Shown: positions 8,230 to 17,120, counted from the first letter of the stretch. The stretch is 28,757 nt of DNA from an uncultured Eubacteriales bacterium (GCA_958414825.1 CATYXQ010000023.1:1-28757), one strand, 5' to 3'. Notes: generated by a model not told the origin, from the letters alone. Made by a program: numbers and translations.

Positions 8230-9587
8230 AAGAACTGCTCTATAAAAAGCAAACCGCTTATGACCGCGCCCCGAAAGCGACCCAGGCCGCTTTTGAATAT
8301 GCAAAAAAATACATGCATTTTCTCGACTGCGCAAAAACCGAGCGCGAAGCAACCGCCGAAGCGATTCGCATGGCCGAGGCAAACGGCTTTCGCGCATGGC
8401 AGATCGGTGAGCCGATAAAAGCAGGCGACAAGCTGTATCTGAACAACCGCGGCAGATCGCTGTATCTGATGCGAATCGGAAGCGAAAATCCCGAAAACGG
8501 CGTGCGCATTGTCGCGGCGCATATCGACTCCCCGCGAATCGACCTCAAGCAGCAGCCTCTCTATGAAGCGGACGGCATGGCGTTTTTCAAGACGCATTAT
8601 TACGGCGGTCTGCGCAAATACCAATGGATGGCGCTGCCGCTCGCGCTGCACGGCGTCATTGTCCGCGGGGACGGAAACACTGTCAATATCTGTATCGGTG
8701 AAAACGAAGACGATCCTGTTTTCTACATCAACGATCTGCTCCCTCACCTTGCAACCGCCCAGGCCAAGGAACCGCTGAATACCGCGTTCAAGGGCGAAAA
8801 CTTAAACATCCTCTGCGGCGCGCTGCCTGCGGACGACGAAGAGGACAACGCCATCAAGAAAAACGTACTGCGGCTTTTAAATGAAAAATACGGCGTCACC
8901 GAATCAGATTTTGTCAGCGCCGAGCTTTCTCTTGTTCCCGCCGCCAAAGCGCGCGATATCGGCTTTGACCGCGCGCTGATCGGCGCATACGGTCATGACG
9001 ACCGCGTCTGCGCTTTCCCTGCTCTGACCGCGATTTTGGAAAGTCAGGACGCCTTACACACGCAAATGTGCGTACTGGCGGATAAAGAGGAGATCGGAAG
9101 TATCGGCGTCAGCGGTATGCAGAGTGCGATCTTCACCGATATTCTGACCGAAATCGCCGAAAATCTCGGCGCCAATCCGCGCGTGGTTCGCGGCGCTTCC
9201 AAATGCCTGTCCGCCGACGTGACCGCCGCATTCGACCCAAATTTCGCGGAAGTTTACGAAAAGCGCAACAGCGCGATCCTCTGCTGCGGCGTGGCCATGT
9301 CCAAATACACCGGTTCCCGTGGCAAGAGCGGCACGTCCGACGCCTCCGCCGAATTTGTCGGCGAAATCCGCCGTCTGTTTGACCGCGCGGGCGTCGTATG
9401 GCAAACGGCCGAACTCGGAAAAGTGGATGAGGGCGGCGGCGGAACGGTTGCCATGTTCATCGCCAACCGCAACATCGACACGCTAGACGTGGGCGTACCG
9501 GTAATTTCCATGCACGCCCCCTTCGAGGTTGTCTCCAAGGTTGACGTCTACAACGCCTATCTTGCGTTCTCCGCATTCCTGAACTGA
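8226..9587 (+). CDS. apeB: M18 family metallo-aminopeptidase
   Basis: A cytoplasmic, probably zinc-dependent aminopeptidase of the aspartyl-aminopeptidase family (M18), removing N-terminal residues from peptides. The 453 residues match family length. Metal ligands and catalytic motifs are in order: AHIDSPRID (His99, Asp101), GHDDR (256-260), DKEEIGS (Glu288/Glu289, residues 286-292) and the C-terminal ISMHAPFE with a further His ligand. The ATG at 8226 overlaps the previous stop (ATGA), with GGAG about 10 bases upstream. Only 16 bases separate it from prfA. The preferred residue (Asp/Glu versus Leu-type) cannot be told from the sequence. Confidence 0.92.
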   Translation: MKELLYKKQTAYDRAPKATQAAFEYAKKYMHFLDCAKTEREATAEAIRMAEANGFRAWQIGEPIKAGDKLYLNNRGRSLYLMRIGSENPENGVRIVAAHIDSPRIDLKQQPLYEADGMAFFKTHYYGGLRKYQWMALPLALHGVIVRGDGNTVNICIGENEDDPVFYINDLLPHLATAQAKEPLNTAFKGENLNILCGALPADDEEDNAIKKNVLRLLNEKYGVTESDFVSAELSLVPAAKARDIGFDRALIGAYGHDDRVCAFPALTAILESQDALHTQMCVLADKEEIGSIGVSGMQSAIFTDILTEIAENLGANPRVVRGASKCLSADVTAAFDPNFAEVYEKRNSAILCCGVAMSKYTGSRGKSGTSDASAEFVGEIRRLFDRAGVVWQTAELGKVDEGGGGTVAMFIANRNIDTLDVGVPVISMHAPFEVVSKVDVYNAYLAFSAFLN

Positions 9588-9603
9588 TACCGGAGAACTT
9601 TAT

Positions 9604-10686
9604 ATGAGCGATTTAATCGAGAAACTGAAGGAAGCGGAAGCGCGTTTTGAATCGATCGAAACAGCGCTTTCCGCACCGGACATATTTGCGCGGCAGACGG
9701 AATGCACCGCACTGATGAAAGAGCGGAAAAGTCTCCTGCCTGTAATTGAAAAATACCGCGCCTACAAAGACGCGGAGCGGGCGCTGTACGAAGCGCAGAC
9801 GTTGCGCGAGGATCCCGAAGCCGACAGCGAACTGCGCGCGCTTGCCGCCGAAGAATACGAAAAAGAAAGTCAAAGATGCGAAAAGCTGCTCGACGAAGTC
9901 AAGCTTTTGCTTCTGCCCCGAGACCCGAACGACGACAAAAACGTGATTGTTGAGATCCGGCAGGGCGCGGGCGGCGAGGAAGCCGCTCTGTTTGCCGCCG
10001 TGCTTTACCGCATGTACACCATGTATGCGGCGGCCGCCGGATTCCGTACCGAACGGCTTGACGCAAATGAAACCGAGCTTGGCGGATTCAAGGAAATCAG
10101 CTTTATGGTCGAGGGCGAGGGCGCTTATTCCCGCCTGAAATTTGAAAGCGGCGTCCATCGCGTGCAGCGTGTTCCCGAAACCGAAGCGCAGGGACGCATT
10201 CAAACCTCCACGGCAACCGTCGCGGTACTGCCCGAAGCCGAAGACGTGGAAATCGAAATCAATCCCGCCGATCTCAAGATCGAAACCTGCAAATCGAGCG
10301 GCGCGGGCGGCCAACACGTCAATAAAACCGAATCGGCCATCCGTATTATTCATGTTCCTACCGGCATCGTCGTAGAATGTCAGGAGGAGCGCAGCCAGTT
10401 CAAAAACCGAGATAAGGCCATGAAAATGCTGCGCACAAAGCTCTACGACATAGAACAGAAAAAGCAAAACGAAGCCATTGCTTCCGCTCGCAAAAGTCAA
10501 GTCGGCACCGGCGACCGCAGTGAACGCATCCGCACCTACAATTATCCGCAGGGGCGCGTCACCGATCACCGCATCAGCCTCACGCTCTACACGCTTGAAA
10601 GTTTTCTGAACGGCGATCTTGACGAAATGATCGACGCGCTCACCATGGCCGAAACCGCTGAAAAGCTCAAGGGGGCGGAGGCATGA
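9604..10686 (+). CDS. prfA: Peptide chain release factor 1
   Basis: Recognises UAA and UAG in the ribosomal A site and triggers release of the finished protein. The 360-residue protein has the expected parts: an N-terminal helical domain (about 1-100), the codon-recognition tripeptide PET at 191-193 within RVPETEAQGR, and the catalytic GGQ at 235-237 in SSGAGGQHVNKTES. RF2 would carry SPF instead, so this is RF1. The ATG at 9604 has GGAG 8 bases upstream. Its TGA overlaps the next start (ATGA). Linkage of prfA to a Sua5/YwlC gene is common in Firmicutes. The modifying methyltransferase PrmC, often adjacent, is not seen here. Confidence 0.97.
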   Translation: MSDLIEKLKEAEARFESIETALSAPDIFARQTECTALMKERKSLLPVIEKYRAYKDAERALYEAQTLREDPEADSELRALAAEEYEKESQRCEKLLDEVKLLLLPRDPNDDKNVIVEIRQGAGGEEAALFAAVLYRMYTMYAAAAGFRTERLDANETELGGFKEISFMVEGEGAYSRLKFESGVHRVQRVPETEAQGRIQTSTATVAVLPEAEDVEIEINPADLKIETCKSSGAGGQHVNKTESAIRIIHVPTGIVVECQEERSQFKNRDKAMKMLRTKLYDIEQKKQNEAIASARKSQVGTGDRSERIRTYNYPQGRVTDHRISLTLYTLESFLNGDLDEMIDALTMAETAEKLKGAEA

Positions 10687-11705
10687 AAACCGAATTTATT
10701 CCGCAGTCCGAACTGACAGACGAAGCGATTGAACGAGCCGGCGCTATACTGCGGGACGGCGGGCTCGTTGTTTTCCCGACCGAAACAGTCTACGGACTCG
10801 GCGCGAACGCACTGGATGCAAACGCTGCGAGAAAAATATACGCCGCCAAAGGGCGGCCCTCGGACAATCCGCTGATCGTACATATTGCAAATCCGTGCGA
10901 AGCGGAAAAATACGCCGTTGTCTGCAAGGATTACGATAAGCTCGCGGACGCATTTATGCCCGGTCCGCTGACTGTGATTCTGCCGAAAAAAAGCTGCATA
11001 CCGGATACCGTGTCCGGCGGGCTTGACAGCGTCGGCATTCGCTGCCCGGGAAGCGACGTCGCACGGCGGCTGATCCGCGCTGCCGGCGTACCGGTTGCAG
11101 CGCCGTCCGCCAATCTCTCCGGCAAGCCCTCTCCGACTACGGCGGCGCATACGCTTGCAGACCTTGACGGAAAGGTCGATATGATCCTGGACGGCGGACC
11201 ATGCCGCGTAGGGCTGGAATCCACCATTATAAAACTGGAAAACGGGAAAGCCACGCTGCTCCGCCCCGGCGGAATTACGCCGGACATGCTCCGCGCCCTG
11301 ATCCCCTCGCTGACTTTGGCAGACGCCGTAACCAATCAGCTTTCACCGGACGCGCGTCCGCTCTCTCCCGGCATGAAATACAGGCATTACGCCCCTGCAG
11401 CGCCCCTGACGCTCGTCGGCGGTTCCGACGAGCGCCGCCGCGCCTATTTTGCAGCGTCGGCCGCAGATACGCTTTTACTCGTCTTTGACGAAGAAGCCGA
11501 TCTGTTCCCGAAGCGAAACCTCATTACGATCGGCGGACAAAAGGATGCCAAAGCGCAGGCGTCCCGCCTGTTTGCGTCGCTCCGCGAGGCGGACAAACGC
11601 GGATGCACGGCAATTCTTGCCCCCCTGCCCGAAAAAGAAGGGCTTTCTCTGGCACTTTACAACCGAATGATCCGCGCGGCGGCTCACCATATCGTCATGC
11701 TCTAA
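10683..11705 (+). CDS. ywlC: L-threonylcarbamoyladenylate synthase (Sua5/YwlC type)
   Basis: Makes threonylcarbamoyl-AMP from threonine, bicarbonate and ATP, the first step of the universal t6A37 modification in tRNAs reading ANN codons. The YrdC domain (about 10-200) shows FPTETVYGLG (31-40) and KGRPSDNPLIVH (56-67), the substrate-binding signature, and later SANLSGKPSPT. The SPGMKYRHYAP linker introduces the C-terminal Sua5 domain (about 240-340), so this is the two-domain form of 340 residues. It starts within the prfA stop (ATGA), with purine-rich GGGGGCGGAGG just upstream. TsaBDE partners are not in the window. Confidence 0.95.
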   Translation: MKTEFIPQSELTDEAIERAGAILRDGGLVVFPTETVYGLGANALDANAARKIYAAKGRPSDNPLIVHIANPCEAEKYAVVCKDYDKLADAFMPGPLTVILPKKSCIPDTVSGGLDSVGIRCPGSDVARRLIRAAGVPVAAPSANLSGKPSPTTAAHTLADLDGKVDMILDGGPCRVGLESTIIKLENGKATLLRPGGITPDMLRALIPSLTLADAVTNQLSPDARPLSPGMKYRHYAPAAPLTLVGGSDERRRAYFAASAADTLLLVFDEEADLFPKRNLITIGGQKDAKAQASRLFASLREADKRGCTAILAPLPEKEGLSLALYNRMIRAAAHHIVML

Positions 11706-11757
11706 TGCGGCGGTATCGGACAGCGCGCAGCGCATTACGATTTAGGAGAAAAGATCA

Positions 11758-13956
11758 ATGGCAAAATCCAAGAAGCAACTCTCACCGCGACGAACCTCCG
11801 AACCCGCTGCGGCGCCGGTTCCGCAGTTGATTACCGACGTCATCGAAACCAACTACATGCCCTATACCATGAGCGTAATCATCTCCCGCGCCATCCCGGA
11901 GATTGACGGCTTCAAACCCTCGCACCGCAAACTTCTGTACACCATGTACAAAATGGGGCTTTTGACCGGGCCGCGCACCAAGAGCGCCAACATCGTCGGT
12001 CAAACCATGCGGCTCAATCCGCACGGCGACGCGGCAATCTATGAAACGATGGTGCGTCTGACCCGCGGAAACGAGGCGCTGCTGCATCCGTTTGTAGATT
12101 CCAAGGGAAGTTTCGGCAAACAGTACAGCCGGGACATGGCCTACGCCGCCTCGCGCTATACCGAGGCCAAGCTCGATCCATTCTGCGCCGAAATTTTCCG
12201 CGGCATCGACAAAAACGCAGTTGACCTGATCCCGAACTACGACAATACAACAACTGAACCGGTGCTGTTGCCGACCTCCTTTCCCAACATCCTGGTCTCG
12301 CCGAACATGGGTATCGCCGTCGGTATGGCTTCCTCGATCTGTTCTTTCAATCTCGGCGAAGTGTGCGACGCGACCGTTGCGCTGCTCCGCCATCCCGGCA
12401 CAACCACCGACACGCTGCTCGATATTATAAAAGCGCCCGATTTTCCAGGCGGCGCTTACGTCATTTACAACCGGGAAAATATGCGCAAAATTTACGAAAC
12501 CGGACGGGGATCCATTCGTATGCGCGCGCGTTATTCTTATGATAAAGCGTCGAACTGCATTGACATTACGCAAATTCCCTATTCCACCTCGATTGAAGCA
12601 ATCATGGGCAAAATCAGCGATGCGGTCAAAGCCGGAAAAATCAAAGAGATCACAGACATTCGGGACGAAATCGACCTATCCGGCTTCAAGCTGACCATAG
12701 ATTTGCGCCGCGGAACCGACCCGGACAAGCTGATGACCAAGCTCTATAAGCTCACGCCGCTTGAGGATGCTTTCGACTGTAATTTCAACGTGCTGATAAA
12801 CGGCGCGCCCCGCACGCTCGGTATTGCCGATATTCTGCGGGAATGGATACGTTTCCGCACCGGCTGCGTGCGGCGTGAATTCACGTTCGACCTTGAAAAA
12901 AAGCGGGAGAAGCTGCACCTTTTGCTGGCGCTGGGCAAAATCCTGCTCGATATAGACAAGGCCATCGCGATTGTGCGCGGAACCGAAAAGGAAAACGACG
13001 TCGTGCCGAATCTGATGGAAGCCTTTCAGATCGACCAAATCCAGGCGGAATACATTGCGGAAATCAAGCTCCGCCACCTCAATCGAGAATATATCCTGAA
13101 CCGTATTCAGGAAATCGAGTCGCTCCGCGGGGAAATCGATCAGCTTGAAGATCTTATAGGCGACGAACTGAAACTGAAGGCCGAAATCGCGCGTCAACTC
13201 TCAGAAATCAAAAAGAAATATGCAAAGCCGCGCAAAACGCAACTCATCAGCGAAGAGGACATTGAAGTGGCAACCGAGGACGACTTTGTAGAAAACTACA
13301 ATGCGCAGGTTCTGCTCACCAAAGAGGGCTACTTCAAGAAAATCACGCTGGTCTCTCTGCGCGGCAGCGACGAGCAAAAACTGAAAGAAGGCGACCGCAT
13401 CGCCTTTACCGAGGAATGCGAAAACACCTCAGAAGTTCTGTTCATCACCGACCAGCGTCAAATGTACAAGGCAAGAGTACGGGATTTTGACCCCATTAAG
13501 GCCTCGGCGCTGGGAGATTTTCTGCCGGCCAAGCTGAATATGGCCGAGGGCGAACGGCCGATTTTCATGAAAATCATCACGCCCGATTTGGAAAAATACA
13601 ATCTGATTTATATTTTTGAAAACGGAAAGGGCGTCCGCGTTCCGCTCTCTGCTTATCCGTTCCGCTCCGCGCGCAAAAAATTCTCCGGCGCATTTTCGGG
13701 CGCGTCTCCGGTTGTGGCCGTCATTTTGGAAGATCAGCCGAAAGATATTCTGCTGGTAAACAGCCAGAACAAGGCGATTACGATCAAAAGCGCACTGATT
13801 CCAGAAAAAGCCACGCGCACGGCGGGCGGCGTCACACTCTTCTCTATGAAAGGCGGCAATACAGTCGTCTATGCCGATGATGCCGAAAAATCTGTCTACC
13901 CCGACCCAATGAAATACCGCAAGATCAAAATCCCCGCAACCGGATCGCCCCTGTAA
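11758..13956 (+). CDS. parC: Type IIA DNA topoisomerase subunit A, ParC-like
   Basis: The DNA cleavage and religation subunit of a type II topoisomerase; it passes duplex DNA through a double-strand break together with a GyrB/ParE ATPase. Residues about 28-480 form the breakage-reunion domain with catalytic Tyr134 in AASRYTEAKL, followed by a beta-pinwheel-like C-terminal part (about 490-732). The GyrA box (QRRGGKG-like) is not visible, and PRTKSANIVGQTMRLNPHGD resembles the divergent clostridial 'topoisomerase IV A' family. In the quinolone region, Ala92 and Glu96 stand where E. coli GyrA has Ser83 and Asp87. No B subunit is adjacent. AGGAG precedes the ATG. The 52-base gap after the Sua5-type gene has no clear promoter, so it may belong to the same transcript. 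Confidence 0.88.
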   Translation: MAKSKKQLSPRRTSEPAAAPVPQLITDVIETNYMPYTMSVIISRAIPEIDGFKPSHRKLLYTMYKMGLLTGPRTKSANIVGQTMRLNPHGDAAIYETMVRLTRGNEALLHPFVDSKGSFGKQYSRDMAYAASRYTEAKLDPFCAEIFRGIDKNAVDLIPNYDNTTTEPVLLPTSFPNILVSPNMGIAVGMASSICSFNLGEVCDATVALLRHPGTTTDTLLDIIKAPDFPGGAYVIYNRENMRKIYETGRGSIRMRARYSYDKASNCIDITQIPYSTSIEAIMGKISDAVKAGKIKEITDIRDEIDLSGFKLTIDLRRGTDPDKLMTKLYKLTPLEDAFDCNFNVLINGAPRTLGIADILREWIRFRTGCVRREFTFDLEKKREKLHLLLALGKILLDIDKAIAIVRGTEKENDVVPNLMEAFQIDQIQAEYIAEIKLRHLNREYILNRIQEIESLRGEIDQLEDLIGDELKLKAEIARQLSEIKKKYAKPRKTQLISEEDIEVATEDDFVENYNAQVLLTKEGYFKKITLVSLRGSDEQKLKEGDRIAFTEECENTSEVLFITDQRQMYKARVRDFDPIKASALGDFLPAKLNMAEGERPIFMKIITPDLEKYNLIYIFENGKGVRVPLSAYPFRSARKKFSGAFSGASPVVAVILEDQPKDILLVNSQNKAITIKSALIPEKATRTAGGVTLFSMKGGNTVVYADDAEKSVYPDPMKYRKIKIPATGSPL

Positions 13957-14024
13957 ATTCTGATTTCCCAATACGCACTCTAAACGGAAAAGACTGAAAA
14001 TACCGCATAAAGAAAGAGGTTTTT

Positions 14025-14795
14025 ATGAACATCGCAGTTGTAACCGGCGCCTCCTCCGGTATGGGCAGAGAATTTGTTTATGCCCTTGACAAAGAAAAAA
14101 AATATGAAGAAATCTGGGTGATCGCCCGCCGCGCCGAGCGTTTGGAGGCGTTGAAAAGCGAAACGGAAACACCTGTCATCCCACTAGCGCTTGACCTGAC
14201 AGACGCCGAAAGCATTGCAAAATACCGTGCATTGCTCGAAGAAAAAAGGCCCGATGTACGCGTGCTCGTCAACTGCTCCGGATTCGGAAAATTCGGCACA
14301 TATGAGGAAGTCGATCCAGAAACTGCCGCGAATATGATCGACCTCAACTGCAAAGCGCTGGTCAGCATGACGCAGTACACGCTGCCCTACATGAACGAAG
14401 GCGCGCATATTCTACAACTGGACTCGCTGTCCTCTTTTCAGCCGGTTCCCTACATCGGCGTATACGGCGCGACCAAAGCGTTTGTGCTCAGTTATTCGCG
14501 CGCGCTGAACGTGGAACTGCGTCCCCGCAAAATCAAAGTAATGGCCATTTGTCCGGGTTGGGTCAAAACCGAATTTTTTGATCGGGCAAAAACCGACTGC
14601 ACAGACGCTGTGACCTACTTTAACATTCTCTATGAAGCGCGGGATGTGGTCGCGACCGCAATGCGCGATATGTACAAGCCGAAAAAGGACGTATCGATTC
14701 ACGGGTTCCCGGTCAAAGCGCAGGTGCTGATGGTCAAGCTTCTGCCGCACAAGCTGGTCATGCGGATCTGGATGAAGCAGCAAAAACATCAATAA
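14025..14795 (+). CDS. Short-chain dehydrogenase/reductase (SDR)
   Basis: A classical SDR of 256 residues with an N-terminal Rossmann fold. TGASSGMG (7-14) is the cofactor glycine motif, NCSG (83-86) takes the place of NNAG, and the catalytic set is Ser134, Tyr147 and Lys151 (YGATK). PGWVKTEF follows at 177-184. The ARRAERL segment after strand beta-2 has two arginines, which would fit NADP(H) preference (inference). The substrate is not identifiable; some relatives are annotated as fatty-acyl or sterol-type reductases. AAGAGG lies 5 bases upstream of the ATG. No promoter is obvious in the 68-base gap behind the topoisomerase gene. Confidence 0.88.
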   Translation: MNIAVVTGASSGMGREFVYALDKEKKYEEIWVIARRAERLEALKSETETPVIPLALDLTDAESIAKYRALLEEKRPDVRVLVNCSGFGKFGTYEEVDPETAANMIDLNCKALVSMTQYTLPYMNEGAHILQLDSLSSFQPVPYIGVYGATKAFVLSYSRALNVELRPRKIKVMAICPGWVKTEFFDRAKTDCTDAVTYFNILYEARDVVATAMRDMYKPKKDVSIHGFPVKAQVLMVKLLPHKLVMRIWMKQQKHQ

Positions 14796-14854
14796 GCAAA
14801 GGAAATGCCTCTTGAACCAGAAATTCCGGTTCAAGAGGCATTCTTTTGCTTATT
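14791..14854. terminator. Long bidirectional terminator hairpin
   Basis: Arms 14791-14818 and 14828-14854 pair over a perfect 14-bp core (GCCTCTTGAACC region) and a second outer stem, with A-rich and T-rich flanks on the two sides. It begins inside the SDR stop codon and ends inside the stop codon of the convergent DapF-like gene, so it can serve both transcripts. Confidence 0.85.
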
Positions 14855-15680
14855 ATTTAGCAGTAAGCGCCACGCTGCCCGCAAACACCCGTTCGCATTT
14901 CACGCAAACCGCCGTTTGCCGCGCACAGCGATCTACGCAAAAACTGCCGCCGGGACAACGCACCATGATGCGCGTACCGTCGGTCAGCGCCGCTTCCCCG
15001 GCTGCGGCCGACACAAGCGCCGCGCCTTCGCCCGATGCAAAGGATTCTCCCACCCCCGGCGTCCAGCTGCGAAGCGCCAGCGCATTATCGCCCGCCACCG
15101 CGGCAAAATGCAGATCGATACGCTCTCCGAAAAACAAAACTTCGTTAAAACGCCGACAAACGCGTTCTAAGTCAAGCGCGCGCAGTGCGGCGCAGCTATC
15201 CAATAAAAATACCGCGTGCGCGCTGACCAAATCATATATACCGATTCTGGGATGTCCGAGGCATTCCCGAACGGTTTCCCCGCGCGTGCCGTAGCAATAT
15301 TTTTGTTCTTCCATCTCACGCTTTTCAAAAGTCGGCATCGTCGCCCAGGCGCAAAGCACCCGATTGCCCATTACGGTCAGACTGATCGGATAAGCGCATG
15401 TCTCAAGCAAAATCCGTATACGGCTTCCCATGCCCCGATCAAACAAAAATTTTGCAGCCGCAACAGCGGCGCATACGGAAGAAGCGCCGCATCTGCCGTC
15501 CGGCAGATAAAGCCGCAGCGCGGCCTCATCCTCCCCGTTCGGACAAACGACGCAAAATCCTTCTCCTCCAACGCCGGCGCGGCGGTCGAGCAACTTTTGA
15601 ATAAAAGCCTTTTCCGGCGTAACATCCTCAGAGGTCATCAGATAGTCGCTGCCGGCCACATGTATTTTTGTAAACTGCAT
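14853..15680 (-). CDS. DapF-like protein lacking both catalytic cysteines
   Basis: A 275-residue protein with the layout of diaminopimelate epimerase: FTKIHVAGSDYL at the N-terminus (family: FxKMHGLGNDF), DRRAGVGGEG (32-41, family DRxxGIGxDG), a DG-containing motif near 61, and TPGVGESFASGEGA (207-220, family RGVGETxACGTGA). In true DapF two cysteines deprotonate and reprotonate the alpha carbon. Here they align with Ser68 and Ser216. The usual CGNG after the first cysteine is also lost. It is therefore probably not an ordinary epimerase; it may have another activity or be non-catalytic. The frame is intact and other structural motifs remain. The start at 15680 has a modest GGTGAG site. The 131-base gap to ogt shows no clear promoter or terminator, so co-transcription is likely. 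Confidence 0.8.
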   Translation of the reverse strand: MQFTKIHVAGSDYLMTSEDVTPEKAFIQKLLDRRAGVGGEGFCVVCPNGEDEAALRLYLPDGRCGASSVCAAVAAAKFLFDRGMGSRIRILLETCAYPISLTVMGNRVLCAWATMPTFEKREMEEQKYCYGTRGETVRECLGHPRIGIYDLVSAHAVFLLDSCAALRALDLERVCRRFNEVLFFGERIDLHFAAVAGDNALALRSWTPGVGESFASGEGAALVSAAAGEAALTDGTRIMVRCPGGSFCVDRCARQTAVCVKCERVFAGSVALTAK

Positions 15681-15811
15681 TTTCTCACCCTGTACAGTAT
15701 ATGTGCGGGACAGGAATCAAAATGCGCCGGAGCAACGAAAAGCGAAAGGATTCGGCAAATACGCGGATATGCCCGAACAGTCCGAAAAAAGCATATCGCC
15801 ATCCGCTGTTC

Positions 15812-16345
15812 CTAAAGCGCCGTGCCTTTTTTCGGAACAAAAAAACGATCCGTATCAGCGCCCTCAAGCTTCAGCAAAGCAATTTTTTTGTCCACGCCGC
15901 CCGCATAACCGGTCAGACTTCCGTTTGTGCCGACAACTCTGTGACAGGGAACAAGAATCGATATTTCATTATGGCCGACTGCGCCGCCGACCGCCTGCGC
16001 CGACATGCGGGACAAGCCCATGTCCTTCGCGATTTGACTTGCAATCTCACCGTAAGTGACTGTCTTGCCATAAGGAATCTCTGTAAGAATTTTCCAAACA
16101 GAAAGCTGAAAAGGCGATCCGATCATATGAATCGGCGGTAAAAAATCAGGTTCGATACCGGAAAAATATAGGTCAAGCCAACGTATCGTCTCTTCCAAAA
16201 TCGGCGTTGTTCGCGCTTCATGCACGGGATCAAGCCCCATGGCATAATATTTTTCTCGCTCAAACCAAAGGCCGGTCAAACCGATTTCGTCACAGGCAAG
16301 TAAAATTTCACCCATCGACGATCGATATATCGCGGTATACTGCAT
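15812..16345 (-). CDS. ogt: Methylated-DNA--protein-cysteine methyltransferase
   Basis: Removes alkyl groups from O6-alkylguanine (and O4-alkylthymine) in DNA by transferring them to its own cysteine, a one-use repair reaction. The 177-residue protein has the ribonuclease-like N-terminal domain and the alkyltransferase domain with IPYGKTVTYGEIA (90-102), AVGGAVGHNEISILVPCHRVVG and acceptor Cys134 in PCHRV (133-137). The tail YAGGVDKKIALLKLEG is also standard. GGAGG lies 7 bases upstream of the ATG. No Ada regulatory domain is fused. Upstream, 16346-16466 holds no other gene. Confidence 0.95.
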   Translation of the reverse strand: MQYTAIYRSSMGEILLACDEIGLTGLWFEREKYYAMGLDPVHEARTTPILEETIRWLDLYFSGIEPDFLPPIHMIGSPFQLSVWKILTEIPYGKTVTYGEIASQIAKDMGLSRMSAQAVGGAVGHNEISILVPCHRVVGTNGSLTGYAGGVDKKIALLKLEGADTDRFFVPKKGTAL

Positions 16346-16466
16346 TATGATACCTCCGGAAATAAATTTTATTTTTAGGCGCCGCTGCTGTCTTTCCGCT
16401 GTCTGTCTGCAAAACGGCGAAACAATTTAATCCGCAAAATCATATATGCGGCTATGCAGCGTAAAT

Positions 16467-16948
16467 TTATTCCTCAATCACACGTTTTCCGGTCATGTGG
16501 TCAACAATCAACTCCAAAGCCTGCACAGTATTCGCCCCTCTTTGAATATGGGCTTCAACCGCCTCATCCGATTCAAATTTTCTGTCAAATTTCCGCATAC
16601 ACCGCAAAACATCTTCGGGATGCTCAATCAATTTGATTCTCCGAAAATGACGATGCTTTTAAAATTAAGCGGCAGATTTCCGTCTTTACTGTATCCTTTG
16701 TCGTGCAAACAGAAACAAACCTTGTCGCTTCGTCTCATTGCATCTATTTTATAACCCTGCTTTGCGCAATGCAGATATAAATTCCCGCTTTCTTCATCAA
16801 AAGCATAATTCATCGGGAAAGCATAGGGATAGCCGTCGTCGCCGTTTACCGCAAGCGTACCCCTAATTTCCTGTTTCAGGAGATCAAGACATTCTGCATA
16901 CGTAAGCTGCTGCTTGCATCTTCTCATTTTTCTAAACTGTCCCTCCAT
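16467..16948 (-). pseudogene. Nim-like pyridoxamine 5'-phosphate oxidase-family flavoprotein, frameshifted
   Basis: The first part (MEGQFRKMRRCKQQL... to FKSIVIFGESN) resembles the small flavin-binding proteins related to NimA, including GDDGYPYAFPMNY and AKQGYKIDAMRR. It stops at a TGA (16628-16630). The rest of the family sequence continues at once in another frame, from IEHPEDVLRCMRKFDRKF to HMTGKRVIEE, ending at 16467-16469. The span of 482 bases is one short of a multiple of three, so restoring a single base near 16630 would give a normal 160-residue protein. I chose the ATG at 16946-16948 since GGAGG is 6 bases away; an ATG at 16954 abuts it. This is either a recent inactivation or a sequence error. 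Confidence 0.85.
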
Positions 16949-17080
16949 GGTCATCCTCCGCTTTCTGTTTGGTTTTTCATTTTGAAAATTACATCGCTGC
17001 GCTCAAAAAAAGATTCGTACATGGCAATCGGGATTTTGTCTGCGGTATCTGTCAGGATAAAAAACAAATTGTTTTCATCG

Positions 17081-17120
17081 AGAAACGGACGGAGCCATAT
17101 CGATGGCTCCGTCCGTTTCT
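17081..17120 (-). terminator. Strong hairpin ending the liv operon
   Basis: A perfect 18-bp inverted repeat (arms 17081-17098 and 17103-17120, loop ATCG) lies 46 bases past the livF stop. The T-run after it on the minus strand is poor, limited to the arm's own GTTTCT end, so it may act as a terminator or as an mRNA 3' end protector. The remaining bases of 16949-17166 contain no gene I can support. Confidence 0.7.

Noticed and set aside
9613..10569. Long open frame of 318 codons on the minus strand opposite prfA.
   Set aside because: It mirrors the codon pattern of prfA, has no recognisable domain or ribosome site, and prfA is certain.
11782..12573. Open frame of 263 codons opposite the topoisomerase gene.
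   Set aside because: Antisense shadow of a well-supported gene; no family resemblance and no ribosome site noted.
16620..16645. Programmed ribosomal frameshift in the Nim-like gene.
   Set aside because: There is no slippery heptamer or downstream structure at the break, and homologues are known as single-frame proteins.
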